DNA of 64,000 nt from Curtobacterium sp. MCBA15_008 (lineage in GTDB: Bacteria; Actinomycetota; Actinomycetes; Actinomycetales; Microbacteriaceae), in the NCBI RefSeq assembly GCF_001865065.1, contig NZ_MJGN01000045.1, positions 119,245 to 183,244 of the forward strand. Direction: 5' to 3'. Shown here piece by piece: positions 52,145 to 62,808 of the stretch. The notes beneath the pieces are model-generated. The model did not search any database. It worked only from the letters and a program-made list of their open reading frames with translations, and was not told the DNA's origin. Numbering within the stretch: position 1 is the first letter of the stretch; every line of letters begins with the position of its first letter. Made by a program: the position numbers and the translations under genes.

Positions 52145-55100
52145 GCGCAGCTGCAGGGAGTACGCCGAGTAGCCGTACGGCGTGGCACGGTGCACGCCGT
52201 GCAGCCGGACGTACCGCCAGTCGCCGGAGAGCGTCACGTCGTCCGCGCCACCGTCACCGTCGGTGACCGATGCGATCGTGGTCCAGTCGTCGGTGCTGCT
52301 GTTCCGACCCTCGATCCGGTAGGCCGACCCGTAGGCGCCCTCCCAGTCGATGTGCGCCGAGCGCAGCGTCCGCGCCGTCCCGAGGTCGAGCTGGAGCCAC
52401 TGGTCGTCGGAGTGGCCGCTCGCCCAGCGGGACGTCGCGTCGCCGTCGACCGCGTTGCGCGGTCCGACCGACGACGACTCGCTGCTCGAGGCCGTCACCA
52501 CCGCGTTCCGGGCGAGGTCCGGCGACGGTGCACCCTTGGTCGAGAACACCTTGACCGCGTAGAGCGAGTAGCCGTAGGCGGTCGCCCGCTTCCCGCCGAG
52601 CATCCGGACGAAGCGACCCTGGACGCCCTGCAGGTCGTGCGTGTCCACACCGCCCGTACCGCCCGTCACGTCCGCCACGGTCCGCCAGTCGTCGGAGGCG
52701 CTGTCGCGGACCTGGAGCTGGTACGTCTTCGCGTACGCACCCTCCCAGTCGAGCTCGACCCGGTCGATCGGCAGGACCTCGCCGAGGTCGACCGTGATCC
52801 ACTCGCCGTCGCGCGCGGCACTCGCCCAGCGCGTGGACGGGTCGTCGTCGACGGCCTGGGTCCCGGACAGGTCGCCGCGCTCCGCCGACGACGTGCTGAC
52901 GGCCTTGCCGACGGCGACGTCACGCGAGGTGCCCGACGGAGCGGTCGGGGCCGGGGCCTCGTTCCGCACGGCGGTGACCGTCGCGGTCCCGTGGAGCGGG
53001 CCGACCGTGGCCGTCACGGTGGCCGTCGCACCGGCGTCGGCCGGGGCCGTCACCGTGCCCGAGTCGTCCACCGACCCGCCGCCGACGACGGACCACGAGG
53101 CGTCCGACCCGACCGGACCACCGAAGCCGTTGCCGTCGAAGGCGTACGCACCGAGCTCCGCCGTCGCGCCGGGCAGCACCGCGCTGCTGCGCGGCGACAC
53201 GAGGAGTTGCGTCGGGGTGATCGCCGCCTCGGCGGGGGTGCCGGAGATCGCGAGGTCCAGGATGGAGTAGCCGTAGCTGGTCAGACGCGTGATGCCGTGC
53301 ATCCGGACGTAGCGCCCGGTGCCGGCGACGTCGAGGTCGTCCGGCTTGGCGTCCTTCTTGCTGACGGTCGTGATCGTCGTCCAGGGACCGGACGCGGCGT
53401 CGGCCACCTGCAGGGAGTACTGCTTGGCGGCAGCCGTCTCCCAGTCGATGTGGACGTGCGCGACGTCGGTCTCCTTGCCGAGGTCGATCGTCAGGTCGGC
53501 GTCGTCGGTCCCCTGGGTGCTCTCCCACCGCGTCGACGGGTTGCCGTCGAGCACGTTCGCCGGCTTGTTGCCGACGGTGTTCGACGTCGCGGTGGCGGTG
53601 GCACCGGCACTCGCGACCGGGATCGACGCGACCGACGAGGCGACGGCGCTGCCCTCGACCGATCCGGCGGTGGCGACGACGTACCCGGCACCGGGGCCGC
53701 TCGTGGTGAGCGTGCCGTCCGCGGCGATCGTCCCCGGGCCGGTGTACGACCAGGTGGTGCCGGACGGCAGGGCGAACGGGTCGCCGTACTGGTCGGCGCC
53801 GACGGCGGCGAAGCGCTGGGCGGAGCCCACCACGACCCGGTGGAAGCCGGGCGTGACGTCGATGCTCGTCAGCACGGGTGCGGGAGCGACCCGGAACGCG
53901 TAGCCGTCGCTCGTCGAACCGACCGTCGCGGTGACCGTGGCGTGGTCGACCGCGGCGCCGGTGGTCAGCACGCCGGACGACGAGACGGTCCCGGTGCTCG
54001 ACGTCCACTGGACGTGGTCGAGCGGGATCGTCGCGCCGTACTGGTCGTAGCCCGTCGCGGTGAAGGTGGTGGCGGAACCCGGGGTGAGGGTCTTCGGGCT
54101 GCCGTCCGTCCCGACGACGACCTTCGCCAGGTGCGCGTCGAGGTGCGACGTGATCTGGGTGTGGGCCGGGACCGCGACGGAGCCGATGACCTTCGTGCCG
54201 TCGTACACGTCGTACGACTGCTGCGTGTCCCCGACGTTGTCGAGCACGTACGACCAGTTGCCGTCGGCGTCACGGAACGCCTGGCTGAGCGGGTCGCTGG
54301 TGTGCCGCGTGGTCGACTCGGTGCCGAGCGTCAGGTTCGACATGCCCTGCCAGTAGTTCATGCCGGCCATCGACTTGCCCGTGACCGCGCCGTCCTTCGC
54401 CTTCCACAGCGCCGCGTGGATGTCGGCGTAGGTCGCCGGGTCGTACTGCAGCAGGAAGCCGAGCACGACCTCGCCGAGGGCGTCGCCCATGTCGCTGATG
54501 ACCCCGGCGGCGCGGGCCGTGTCGACCCCCGGCGTGTAGTGCGTCGGGTCGAACGAGTACAGCCGGTCGACCGTGTCCGTGTCGGCGGTGTAGTGCGTCG
54601 ACAGGTAGGGCATGAGCGGCGACGCGTGCGTCCACTGGCTCGGCTTCTCGTCGGCCTCCGCCGCCGAGATCTCGGTCGGGACCAGTGATGCCGGCAGCGT
54701 CGTGGGCGTCCAGTGCTCCTTCGGGAAGGTCACCTTGCCCGTGGAGTCGACCGAGACGAGGAGCGTGTCCGTCGACGGGTCGTACAGCGGGTTCTCGGCG
54801 GTCTTCGCGGTCGCGTAGCCGGGGTGGTTCTTCTCGGCGGAGCGGATCGCGTCCTCCAGCTCGCCGATCGCGGCGTTCTGGTCCTTCGTGATCGCGACGG
54901 AGCCGTAGGTGCCGATGCCGTACCACTTCTTGGTCAGCATCTGGATGTGGTCCTGGTTCGCGGACTTCACGTCCGCCTCCCCCTGCTCCTTCGGGCGTTC
55001 CTCGAGGATCGTCTTCAGGATCGAGGCCGAGAACTGCTTGTCCCAGCCGAAGTAGTCGAACCACGGTGCGGTCGGCATCCACTGGATGCCGCCCTTCCAC

Positions 55101-57598
55101 GCGGCGTCACCGTCGAAGTACGTCGACCAGGCCTGGCCCCAGTCCTGCAGCATGCCGGCCTGCGGGTGCTGGTACTGGCTCGGGAACGCGCCGTTGCCGT
55201 CGTACGTCGACGAGTCCGGGTTGCCGTGGACGTTCTGGTAGTAGTCACGGACGGCGAGGCGCTCGTTGACGTACTCCATCGCACCGGTGGCCTGCATGTC
55301 CTCGTTGCCCAGGACGGTGCCGAGCAGGAAGAGTCCGGCCTCGGACTGGATCGCCTCGGACGAGGACTCCTGGTTCTGGCCCTGCGGCGACGAGACGCCG
55401 GCGGCGTTCGAGTGGCCCGCCCAGACGCCGAAGGTGCGCAGGTGCGGGAACGCGTCGTCGTCGCGGTCCCAGTTCGCGTACTCCTTCGTGACGAGCGTGG
55501 CCATCCCCTCGTACCGCTTCACCCACGCCGGGTCGACGGCGCCGAGCAGCGCGGTCGCGACGGCGAAGTAGCCGTAGTGGAAGTGCTGGTCGTTGAGCTG
55601 GCCGGAGCCGTAGGAGTCGGCGAACCCGACGAGCGCACCCCAGGTGGGGTACCGCGCGAAGAAGTCCTGCTTCTCGCCGGTGGTGTACGTGTACCAGTCG
55701 GTGAGGGACGTCTCGAGGGTCGCCTGCATCCTGGCGGCGTCGTCGGTGTCACCGATCTGCTTCGCCACGGTCATGTACTCGGCGAGCTGCTCGAGGCACT
55801 TGCCCTGCCAGTAGGTGTCGCCCGTGCAGGCCGGCATCGTGGAGTAGTCGGACAGGTACTTCTGCAGCACCGGGCCGGACGCGGCGCCCTTCGGCGTCCC
55901 GGCGATCGGCGTCATGCCCTCGAAGGGGTAGTCGATCGTCCAGTCGTCCCCACCCACGGCGGTCTTCATCGTGCCGCGCGGGGTCGCGTACTCCGCCCCG
56001 GTGAGGGAGAAGTTCGTGGTGCCGTCCTCGTACTGGTGCTGGAGCCAGCCCTGCACCACGCTGTGGTCGGAGCCCTGCAGCAGGTCGGTCGTGACCTTCC
56101 ACCGCTCGTGCACGATGCCCTTCGCGGAGTCGTAGGAGTAGTCCATCCGGGTGTCGCGCGGGATCGCGCCGGCGTGCTGCTGCAGCTGCGCCAGGGTCAG
56201 GCCGCTCTTCGGGACCGCGCTGACCGCCAGCCAGGTGCCGGTCGTCGCGTCGATCGTGTTCCCGGTCAGGGTGAAGGTCGTGCCGTCCGCGGCGTGGACG
56301 CCGAAGACGTGTCCGCTCTGCCGGACCTCGAAGCTGTTGCCCGCGAACGGGAAGGCGATCGGCTGCCCGTCACCGTCGGTGAACGTCGCGCCGGACTCCG
56401 TCGTGATCCGCGGGGTCTCGTCGTGGTACTCGAACCACTGGTACGGCTCGCCCTGCACGCTCGTGACGTCCATGTACTGGCCGCCGTCACCCTTCTGGGG
56501 CATCCGCCAGCTCACGTTCCAGTCGCCCCACCGCAGCGCGTCGTTCTCCGTCGCGGAGAACGCGGTGCTGCCGTGGTCGGCGATGTCGGCGCGGCTGTCG
56601 GTGAGGGTCACCTGGTCCACCATGAGGTGCCCGTATCCGCCCTTCGTCTGGTCGACGAAGCGGATCTGGGCCTGCTGCCCCCGGTAGGCGCTGACGTCCC
56701 AGCTCGTCCACGCCAGCTGCTCCGACTGCTTGCCGGTCGCGGTCGCGACGACCTTGCCGCCCACGAGGAGCTCGGCCTCGTCGACGCCCGGGTCCGGGTA
56801 GCTCCCGCCGCCGAGCAGGAACGCGATGCCGGAGCGGTCGATGGTGAACGGCGCCGTCGTCAGCGTGCCGGTCGCCGCGTCGCCGTTCTTGGCGCCCCAG
56901 GACGTCAGGTAGCCGGAGTCCTTCCAGCCGACGACCTTCGACTGGCCGGCGCCGGTCCCGCCCAGCGTGGTGAACGCGGTGCCGGTGGCGGTCCAGCCCG
57001 AGGGGATGCCGTGCTCGAAGTCGGCGAGGACCCGGTCCGTGGAGGGCGGCGGCGTCACCGCGCCCGAGACGGTGATCGCGTGGTTCTGCACCATCTGCGA
57101 CCCGTCGGCGTTCCACGAGTCCGGGTACGTCACCTTCGTGCCGGCGGCGCTGTTCGACGAGACGAACGGGTTCGACCAGAGGTCACCCGAGAACCCGTTG
57201 CCGTTGTGCACGATGCTCGTCCACCACTGGTTCGAGGGCACCGGCTTGCCGGCGACGGACGGGTCCACGTGCACCTTCTGGCCGAGGAAGGCCTGCACGT
57301 CCCCGATGTCGGAGATGGAGTCCGGCGGCGTCGGCGCGTAGGAGCCGGCGCCGACGTGGACGCCGTCGACGGCGGGGGCGGACCCGGACGGTGCCGGGCT
57401 CGCGGCAGCGGGCGGCGGGGACGAGGGATCCTCCGAGGTGGTCCCGCTCGCGGCCGTGGTCGAGGGGGTCGCGGCGGAGGCCGCGGTGGACGAGGAGACG
57501 AGCACTGCACCGGGCAGTGCCGCGAGCGCGACGAGGGCGACGGTCGCGGTCAGCGACCGCGCACGCGTGTGTCGGACGAACCAGTTGTCTGTGGGCAC
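52142..57598 (-). CDS. Secreted GH81 endo-beta-1,3-glucanase with discoidin domains
   Basis: 1818 aa from GTG. Signal peptide in the first 42 residues (basic RHTRAR, hydrophobic ALVALAALPGAVLV, ASA cleavage), then a Ser/Pro/Ala linker. GH81 catalytic domain (about 70-1160) with D670/H674 in NDQHFHYGYF and E744/E748 in QESSSEA, the family's catalytic residues. A levanase-type beta-sandwich (about 185-335, ADFEHG, FLLGGGSYPDPG, SWDVSAYRGQ) is inserted in its N-terminal part. Ig-like modules (about 1165-1330) and three F5/8-type-C (discoidin) domains (about 1335-1455, 1556-1684, 1691-1818) follow. Fungal or plant beta-1,3-glucan (laminarin, callose) is the likely substrate. Confidence 0.9.
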   Translation of the reverse strand: MPTDNWFVRHTRARSLTATVALVALAALPGAVLVSSSTAASAATPSTTAASGTTSEDPSSPPPAAASPAPSGSAPAVDGVHVGAGSYAPTPPDSISDIGDVQAFLGQKVHVDPSVAGKPVPSNQWWTSIVHNGNGFSGDLWSNPFVSSNSAAGTKVTYPDSWNADGSQMVQNHAITVSGAVTPPPSTDRVLADFEHGIPSGWTATGTAFTTLGGTGAGQSKVVGWKDSGYLTSWGAKNGDAATGTLTTAPFTIDRSGIAFLLGGGSYPDPGVDEAELLVGGKVVATATGKQSEQLAWTSWDVSAYRGQQAQIRFVDQTKGGYGHLMVDQVTLTDSRADIADHGSTAFSATENDALRWGDWNVSWRMPQKGDGGQYMDVTSVQGEPYQWFEYHDETPRITTESGATFTDGDGQPIAFPFAGNSFEVRQSGHVFGVHAADGTTFTLTGNTIDATTGTWLAVSAVPKSGLTLAQLQQHAGAIPRDTRMDYSYDSAKGIVHERWKVTTDLLQGSDHSVVQGWLQHQYEDGTTNFSLTGAEYATPRGTMKTAVGGDDWTIDYPFEGMTPIAGTPKGAASGPVLQKYLSDYSTMPACTGDTYWQGKCLEQLAEYMTVAKQIGDTDDAARMQATLETSLTDWYTYTTGEKQDFFARYPTWGALVGFADSYGSGQLNDQHFHYGYFAVATALLGAVDPAWVKRYEGMATLVTKEYANWDRDDDAFPHLRTFGVWAGHSNAAGVSSPQGQNQESSSEAIQSEAGLFLLGTVLGNEDMQATGAMEYVNERLAVRDYYQNVHGNPDSSTYDGNGAFPSQYQHPQAGMLQDWGQAWSTYFDGDAAWKGGIQWMPTAPWFDYFGWDKQFSASILKTILEERPKEQGEADVKSANQDHIQMLTKKWYGIGTYGSVAITKDQNAAIGELEDAIRSAEKNHPGYATAKTAENPLYDPSTDTLLVSVDSTGKVTFPKEHWTPTTLPASLVPTEISAAEADEKPSQWTHASPLMPYLSTHYTADTDTVDRLYSFDPTHYTPGVDTARAAGVISDMGDALGEVVLGFLLQYDPATYADIHAALWKAKDGAVTGKSMAGMNYWQGMSNLTLGTESTTRHTSDPLSQAFRDADGNWSYVLDNVGDTQQSYDVYDGTKVIGSVAVPAHTQITSHLDAHLAKVVVGTDGSPKTLTPGSATTFTATGYDQYGATIPLDHVQWTSSTGTVSSSGVLTTGAAVDHATVTATVGSTSDGYAFRVAPAPVLTSIDVTPGFHRVVVGSAQRFAAVGADQYGDPFALPSGTTWSYTGPGTIAADGTLTTSGPGAGYVVATAGSVEGSAVASSVASIPVASAGATATATSNTVGNKPANVLDGNPSTRWESTQGTDDADLTIDLGKETDVAHVHIDWETAAAKQYSLQVADAASGPWTTITTVSKKDAKPDDLDVAGTGRYVRMHGITRLTSYGYSILDLAISGTPAEAAITPTQLLVSPRSSAVLPGATAELGAYAFDGNGFGGPVGSDASWSVVGGGSVDDSGTVTAPADAGATATVTATVGPLHGTATVTAVRNEAPAPTAPSGTSRDVAVGKAVSTSSAERGDLSGTQAVDDDPSTRWASAARDGEWITVDLGEVLPIDRVELDWEGAYAKTYQLQVRDSASDDWRTVADVTGGTGGVDTHDLQGVQGRFVRMLGGKRATAYGYSLYAVKVFSTKGAPSPDLARNAVVTASSSESSSVGPRNAVDGDATSRWASGHSDDQWLQLDLGTARTLRSAHIDWEGAYGSAYRIEGRNSSTDDWTTIASVTDGDGGADDVTLSGDWRYVRLHGVHRATPYGYSAYSLQLR

Positions 57599-57850
57599 GG
57601 GGCGACGGTAGCCAGCGGACGGAGCCGACAGCGTCAGCGGTTCTGCGGACAAGCACCGCCCGAGAGGCCCCCAGTTCGGGGGTTCGGAGCCCGGCACGGT
57701 CGGTGTTGCCAGTGGAAACACGGAGATTGCGCCGAGGACGACGCGCGGCTCCCTCGAACCCCTAACGTTGTCCCGACCACCGAAGACCCGAGCGATCGTC
57801 GCGCGGACGAACGGCCCCACCTGCCGCTCGCCGAACCAGGAAGGGGCAGC

Positions 57851-60610
57851 ATGTTCGTCGCGATCCGCCCGTGGCTCCTCCGGTCCCGCGCCCGGGCAGG
57901 ACTGCTGCTCGTCGTCACCCTCGTCGCCGCGGTCCTCGCCGCCGTCGTCGGAGTGACCCTCGTCCTCGTCCTCCAGGCCCCGACCACGGACCTGCGGAGC
58001 GCGCTCCACGGGATCCCCGTGGCCTCACGCACCCTCGAGATCGAGGCGTCGGGAGACCCGACGAGCCAGGGCCGCGCCTTCCGGGGCCTGGTGACGCGGA
58101 CCTTCGGTGCGGTGCCGGTGCACGTCCGGACCGAGGTCCGCGGCGACACGTCCGAGTGGCGTGTCAGCGCCGATGCGGACCGGATCACCGCCGAGGACCT
58201 GAGCGGTCTGCAGTCCGGGTTGACGAGGCTCCCGTCCGCGGCCGCCGAGCGGTTCGCGGTCGACGGCGGCACCACGACCCGGCACGCCGCCACCGTGCGT
58301 GCCGATGCGGCGGTGCTCGCCTCCGCGGCGTCCGCCGTCCGTGCCGCCGCGCCCGTCCCGCTGTCGATCGTCGTGATCGCCGGCGCGGTCGCGCTCTTCC
58401 TGACGGGCCGGTTGCTCGCAGGGGCCCGGGTCACCGAGGACCGGCTGCTCCGGGCACGCGGTGCCTCGGACGCCCGCATCGTCGGCCTCGCGGGGCTGGA
58501 GGGACTCGTCACCGGTGCGATCGGTGCCGCGGTGGGCAGCACGGCCGGCACACTCTGGGCTGCTGACCGCTGGGGCATCGCCGGTGCGGCGACCAGCGTC
58601 GACGTCGTCGTCGCGGCCGCGTCGGTGACCGTGCTGACGGTCGCCGCGACGACACTGGCGGCCGGCCGACGTGCGCGGTCCGCCGACGCTCGTCCCGCCG
58701 ATCGGGCGTCCCGCGTCGGTGCAGCCCGGATCGGCGCCCTCGTCGCGCTGCTCGACCTCTTCGCCGGCGTCGCCGTCTGGCGGTACGGCAGCCCGGGCGC
58801 CGCCGCAGCCGGGGACGCGCTCGCCGTCGTCGCCCCCGCCGCGCTGCTGACGGCGCTCGCCGTGACCGGGGCGCTCCTGCTCCCGCCGACCCTGGCGCTG
58901 CTCGCTCGCCTGGCGGAGCGTCGCACCGGCTTCGTGCGCCCGGTGGGCCTGCGGCTCGCCGCGCGCGACGGCCGGCGGCTGTTCGTGCCCGCGGCGCTGC
59001 TGGTGCTCGCCGTCGCGTCCGGGGTCCTCAGCGCCACCGTCGACGCCTCCACCCGTGGCTTCCTGCACGACAGCACCCGGATCGAGCACGGTGCCGCGCT
59101 CCGGGCGGACGTCGGTGGCCCGATCCCGCTGAACGGGGTGTCCGACCTCCTGCCCGTCGGCGTCCGCGACCAGCGTGCCCAGGACCGCGGAGTCCGGCCG
59201 GTGCTCCGCGTGACGGGCACCACGGGTGACGCCGCGCAGGCCGAGGGATCGGTGCAGGTCGTCGGCGTCGACGCCTCCGCGGTGCCCGCGATGCTCCCGG
59301 TCTCGCCACGGACCCTCGACGTCCCGGAGACGGTCCGCGGGCTGCGCCAGAGCCTGCCCGGCGTGGAGCTCGGAACCGGCCGGAGCCGCGCGGCCAGCAC
59401 GCTGGAGATCGGGATCCGCAGCTCGGTCGCGCCGACGCCCGTCGTCGGCGCGGACGTCCAGGTGCAGGCCGTCGCCTGGGTCGTCGACGGGGTCGGCGAC
59501 GTGGCACCCGTGACGACGGCGGCGGGAGCGCTGCCGACCGGCGGCCGTCCGACGGCGCAGGCACTGCGCGCCACCCTGCCGAGCGGCGGCCCCTGGCGAC
59601 TCGCGGCGCTCGACCTCCGCTTCCGCGGCGACGCCGACGTGACCGGCGTCAGCCTCGCCGTCGGGTCCCTCGCCGTCGACGACGTCGCCGTCGCGCTGCC
59701 GAGCCGGTCCTGGACGGCCGCGCCGGACGCCTACGACGCCTCCGGCCTCCGCGCCGGTGCGTCCGCGGGGAGCGGCGCGGCGTCCGGTCCGATCGGTGTC
59801 CACGCCGCATCGCTCCAGCTCGCGGCCCAGTCCGGGAGCAGCTCCGCGATCCGGCTGATGCCCGTGACGGGGCGCGTGGTCCCCGTGCTGGCCAGCGCGT
59901 CGAGCGGCGCGGCCGTCGGCGACAGCGTCTCGGTGGCCGGCGACTGGGCGAGCTTCCGCGCGCGGGTCGTCGGCACTGCTCCGACGGTCCCCGGCACCGA
60001 CGGCGGAGCGGCGTACCTGGCCGACCTCCCCACGCTGGACCAGGCCGTCCTCGCCGCGTCCCAGCGCCCTCCCCGCATCCGAGAGATCTGGGCCGCCGAC
60101 GCGGCCGCCCGTTCCCTGGTCGCCGACGCCGCCCCGGATGCGACCCTCACGGTCCCCTCCACGGCACTCGAGGCACCCTTCGCCCGCTCGGTGGTCCTCG
60201 CCCTGCTGGCCGGTACCGCTGCCGCACTCTTCTGCGCCGTGCTCATCCTCGCCGCGACGGCCGTGTCCGTCGCTCGGAGCCGTCGTGCCGAAGCGCTGGG
60301 ACTCCGGATCGTCGGGGCCTCGGCGTCGCAGCAGTCGCGTCTCCGCGCGATCGGTCCGGCGCTGACCGGCACCTTCGGCCTCGTCGCCGGCCTCGTCGCC
60401 GGTGTCGCGGCCGCCGGCCTGGTCGGCGTCGCCGCGGTCCGGGCGAGCGCGCCGCGCGCGCCCGTCGGGCTCGGCGTCCCGCTCGCCCCGGCGTGGTGGG
60501 ACGTCGGAGTCGTCGTCGCGCTGGTCGTCGTCGCCGTGGTGGTCGTCACCGCCGCGCACGCAGTCGCGGTCCGTCGAGCGGCCGGCCGCACCGGACGGGA
60601 GGCACGATGA
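57851..60610 (+). CDS. FtsX-like ABC transporter permease
   Basis: 919 aa; AGGAAGGGGCAGC sets the ATG, and an upstream antisense extension of the same frame over the GH81 gene is spurious. One N-terminal span (about 16-40), a large extracytoplasmic region, paired spans near 165-255 and 280-345, and a C-terminal cluster of three spans with ARSRRAEALGLRIVGASASQ, the FtsX/MacB-type cytoplasmic coupling loop. Coupled by ATGA to the next permease. Divergent from the GH81 gene. Probably exports a lipoprotein, lipid, peptide or antibiotic. Confidence 0.85.
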   Translation: MFVAIRPWLLRSRARAGLLLVVTLVAAVLAAVVGVTLVLVLQAPTTDLRSALHGIPVASRTLEIEASGDPTSQGRAFRGLVTRTFGAVPVHVRTEVRGDTSEWRVSADADRITAEDLSGLQSGLTRLPSAAAERFAVDGGTTTRHAATVRADAAVLASAASAVRAAAPVPLSIVVIAGAVALFLTGRLLAGARVTEDRLLRARGASDARIVGLAGLEGLVTGAIGAAVGSTAGTLWAADRWGIAGAATSVDVVVAAASVTVLTVAATTLAAGRRARSADARPADRASRVGAARIGALVALLDLFAGVAVWRYGSPGAAAAGDALAVVAPAALLTALAVTGALLLPPTLALLARLAERRTGFVRPVGLRLAARDGRRLFVPAALLVLAVASGVLSATVDASTRGFLHDSTRIEHGAALRADVGGPIPLNGVSDLLPVGVRDQRAQDRGVRPVLRVTGTTGDAAQAEGSVQVVGVDASAVPAMLPVSPRTLDVPETVRGLRQSLPGVELGTGRSRAASTLEIGIRSSVAPTPVVGADVQVQAVAWVVDGVGDVAPVTTAAGALPTGGRPTAQALRATLPSGGPWRLAALDLRFRGDADVTGVSLAVGSLAVDDVAVALPSRSWTAAPDAYDASGLRAGASAGSGAASGPIGVHAASLQLAAQSGSSSAIRLMPVTGRVVPVLASASSGAAVGDSVSVAGDWASFRARVVGTAPTVPGTDGGAAYLADLPTLDQAVLAASQRPPRIREIWAADAAARSLVADAAPDATLTVPSTALEAPFARSVVLALLAGTAAALFCAVLILAATAVSVARSRRAEALGLRIVGASASQQSRLRAIGPALTGTFGLVAGLVAGVAAAGLVGVAAVRASAPRAPVGLGVPLAPAWWDVGVVVALVVVAVVVVTAAHAVAVRRAAGRTGREAR

Positions 60611-62808
60611 GCGTCCACGACACCGGTCGCGCCCGGCACACGGCGCGTCCCGGGCGCAGCGCACCCTGGCCCGGACGTCTCGTCCGGCGGTCGCTCGCCG
60701 ACCAGGCGGCGGCGCTGCTGGCGCTCGCGGTGCTCGTCGCGGTGACCACCCTGGCAGCGGTCGGGACCCCGAGACTGGTGACGTCCCTCCTGGACGCCGA
60801 CCTGAACCGGACCGTCGCGAGCGCGTCGCCGTCCTTCCGCGACCCGGCCGCCGGCGTGTCCCTCGCCGTCGACGACACGGTGTCGTCGCCGGGCGACTTC
60901 TTCCCGCGGATCTGGAACGCGCTGCCGGACCGACTCCGAACCGCGCGTGCGCACACGGCGCCGGCACTCCGCGCGCTCCTCGACGACGGGCACGTCTCGG
61001 GTCGCGCGGTCGGGCTGCACGCCGGCCCGCCGGCCGCGGGCGCCGTCACCGAGTTCGCCGCGAGCGGTCTGCGCGGCGGTCTGTCCGTCGCGACCGGGTA
61101 CCGCATCGACGCCTACCCGGGCCTGCGCGCCGACTCCCGCCTCGTCCGAGGGCACTGGCCGGCCCCCGCCTCGAGCGTCGGCGCAGGCTCCGTGCTCGAG
61201 GTGGTGGTCACCACCCGCACCGCACGCGAGATGCAGTGGCGGGTCGGCGAGGAGCAGCAGCTCGCGCAGGAGGGCGGGACGATCACCGCTCGGTTGGTCG
61301 GGCTCGTGTCGCCACGGACGACCGACTCGGACTTCTGGGCGCTCGATCCCGGTCGGAGTCGGACGTCCGTGACCTACGACCGGTACCAGACGCCGACCCG
61401 GCACGGGATCGTGTTCGTCGATCCGAGCACCTGGCCGCAGATCGGTCCGCAGCTCGGCGGCACCGACGTGGCGACCTGGTACCACCTCGACACCGCATCG
61501 ATCTCAACGGCGAGCCAGCCGGCCATCAGCGCGGGCCTCGACCGGCTGCTCGCGAACCCGCCGACGGTGACCACCCCGGCGGGGGACCTGCGCGTCCTCC
61601 GCTTCAGCTCGTTCCTGCCCCGGCTCTTCGCCATCGCCGAGCAGCGCGCCGCGGCGTCCGGGGAACTGCTCGCGGTGTCGGCGACCGGACCGCTCGGCGT
61701 CGCACTCGTCGTGGTCGTCCTCGCGACGTCCGTCGTCGTCGCCCGCCGTCGGCCGGACCGTGCCCTCCTCCGGGCGCGCGGGACCGGTGGCGGGGCGACG
61801 GTGCTGCGGACCGTCGTCGAGACCGCGGTCGCCACCGTCCCGGCCGCGGTGGTGGGGTGGCTCGTCGCCGTGGCCGTCCTGCCGCACGTGCCGTGGGCCG
61901 CAGGCCTCGCAGCGGGTCTGGCCGGGATCGTCCTGCCGCCGGCGGTCGCTGCGGTCGTCGCCGTCGCCGAGGTCGTCGAGGTCCGCGGACCACGGGCGGC
62001 ACCGTTCCGGTGGGTGCTCGAGGCGCTGGTCGTGACCGGGGCCGTCGCCGCAGCCGTCGCCGTGCTCCGCCGGGCACCGAGCGGCGCCGGACCGCAGTCG
62101 ATCGTCGGCGACCCGCTCGTGGTCGCCGCGCCGCTGCTCGTCGCCGCGGTCCTGGTGGTGGTCCTCCTCCGACTCCGCCCGACGCTCGTCCGCTGGACCG
62201 CGCGCCTGGTGCGGGACCGCAGCGCCGCAGCGTTCGTCGGCACCGCCGAGGACGCCCGTGGCGGGAGCGCCCCGGCCTGGGTGCTCGGAGCGGTGGTCCT
62301 CGCGACCGGGACCGGCGTGGTCGCCGCGGCCCTGCTCCGCGCGGTCGGGGCGGCGACCGCCAGCACCACGGGGGCGACGACGGGGTTGGACCGGAGCGTC
62401 CTGGTCGGCGGTGCGCCGACCGTGGTGGTCGGCGGCCTCGCCCTCGCCGCCGTGCTCACCGCGGTCGCCGTCGTGATCACGGTGGTCGCCGCGGCGCCGG
62501 AGCGGCGTCGTCGGAGTGGGCTCCTCAGGACCTTCGGACTGTCCGGACGGGACCGCACCGCGGTCACCGTGTGGGAGCTGATCCCACGCTGCGTGGCCGG
62601 GGTGCTCGGTGGGACGGTGGCGGGTCTGCTGTCCGCGATCGTCGTCGTGCCGGCCGTCGTCCCCGGCTCCGGAACGGTGTGGCCGGCTCCGCTGCCGGTC
62701 GTGGCCACCGCCCTGGGCTTCGGACTCGCAGCCTCGGTGGCGACGGTCGCCGCGGTCCTCTCCGACCGGCGACGGCCGGCCCTCGTCGACGACAGGAGTG
62801 CAGCATGA
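60607..62808 (+). CDS. FtsX-like ABC transporter permease, second subunit
   Basis: 733 aa. One span near 32-55, a large extracytoplasmic domain (about 60-360), then spans about 368-395, 420-470, 480-520, 555-585, and three C-terminal spans with APERRRRSGLLRTFGLSGRDRTAV, the typical coupling loop. Heterodimer partner of the upstream permease. Both overlaps are ATGA, so subunits are made in fixed ratio. Confidence 0.85.
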   Translation: MSVHDTGRARHTARPGRSAPWPGRLVRRSLADQAAALLALAVLVAVTTLAAVGTPRLVTSLLDADLNRTVASASPSFRDPAAGVSLAVDDTVSSPGDFFPRIWNALPDRLRTARAHTAPALRALLDDGHVSGRAVGLHAGPPAAGAVTEFAASGLRGGLSVATGYRIDAYPGLRADSRLVRGHWPAPASSVGAGSVLEVVVTTRTAREMQWRVGEEQQLAQEGGTITARLVGLVSPRTTDSDFWALDPGRSRTSVTYDRYQTPTRHGIVFVDPSTWPQIGPQLGGTDVATWYHLDTASISTASQPAISAGLDRLLANPPTVTTPAGDLRVLRFSSFLPRLFAIAEQRAAASGELLAVSATGPLGVALVVVVLATSVVVARRRPDRALLRARGTGGGATVLRTVVETAVATVPAAVVGWLVAVAVLPHVPWAAGLAAGLAGIVLPPAVAAVVAVAEVVEVRGPRAAPFRWVLEALVVTGAVAAAVAVLRRAPSGAGPQSIVGDPLVVAAPLLVAAVLVVVLLRLRPTLVRWTARLVRDRSAAAFVGTAEDARGGSAPAWVLGAVVLATGTGVVAAALLRAVGAATASTTGATTGLDRSVLVGGAPTVVVGGLALAAVLTAVAVVITVVAAAPERRRRSGLLRTFGLSGRDRTAVTVWELIPRCVAGVLGGTVAGLLSAIVVVPAVVPGSGTVWPAPLPVVATALGFGLAASVATVAAVLSDRRRPALVDDRSAA

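Noticed and set aside
54713-57850. Very long open frame on the plus strand running into the ABC permease gene
   Set aside because: It is antisense to the GH81 gene, very Arg/Val/Gly-rich with no domains, and arises from high GC. The permease start at 57851 has its own ribosome site and signal-like N-terminus.
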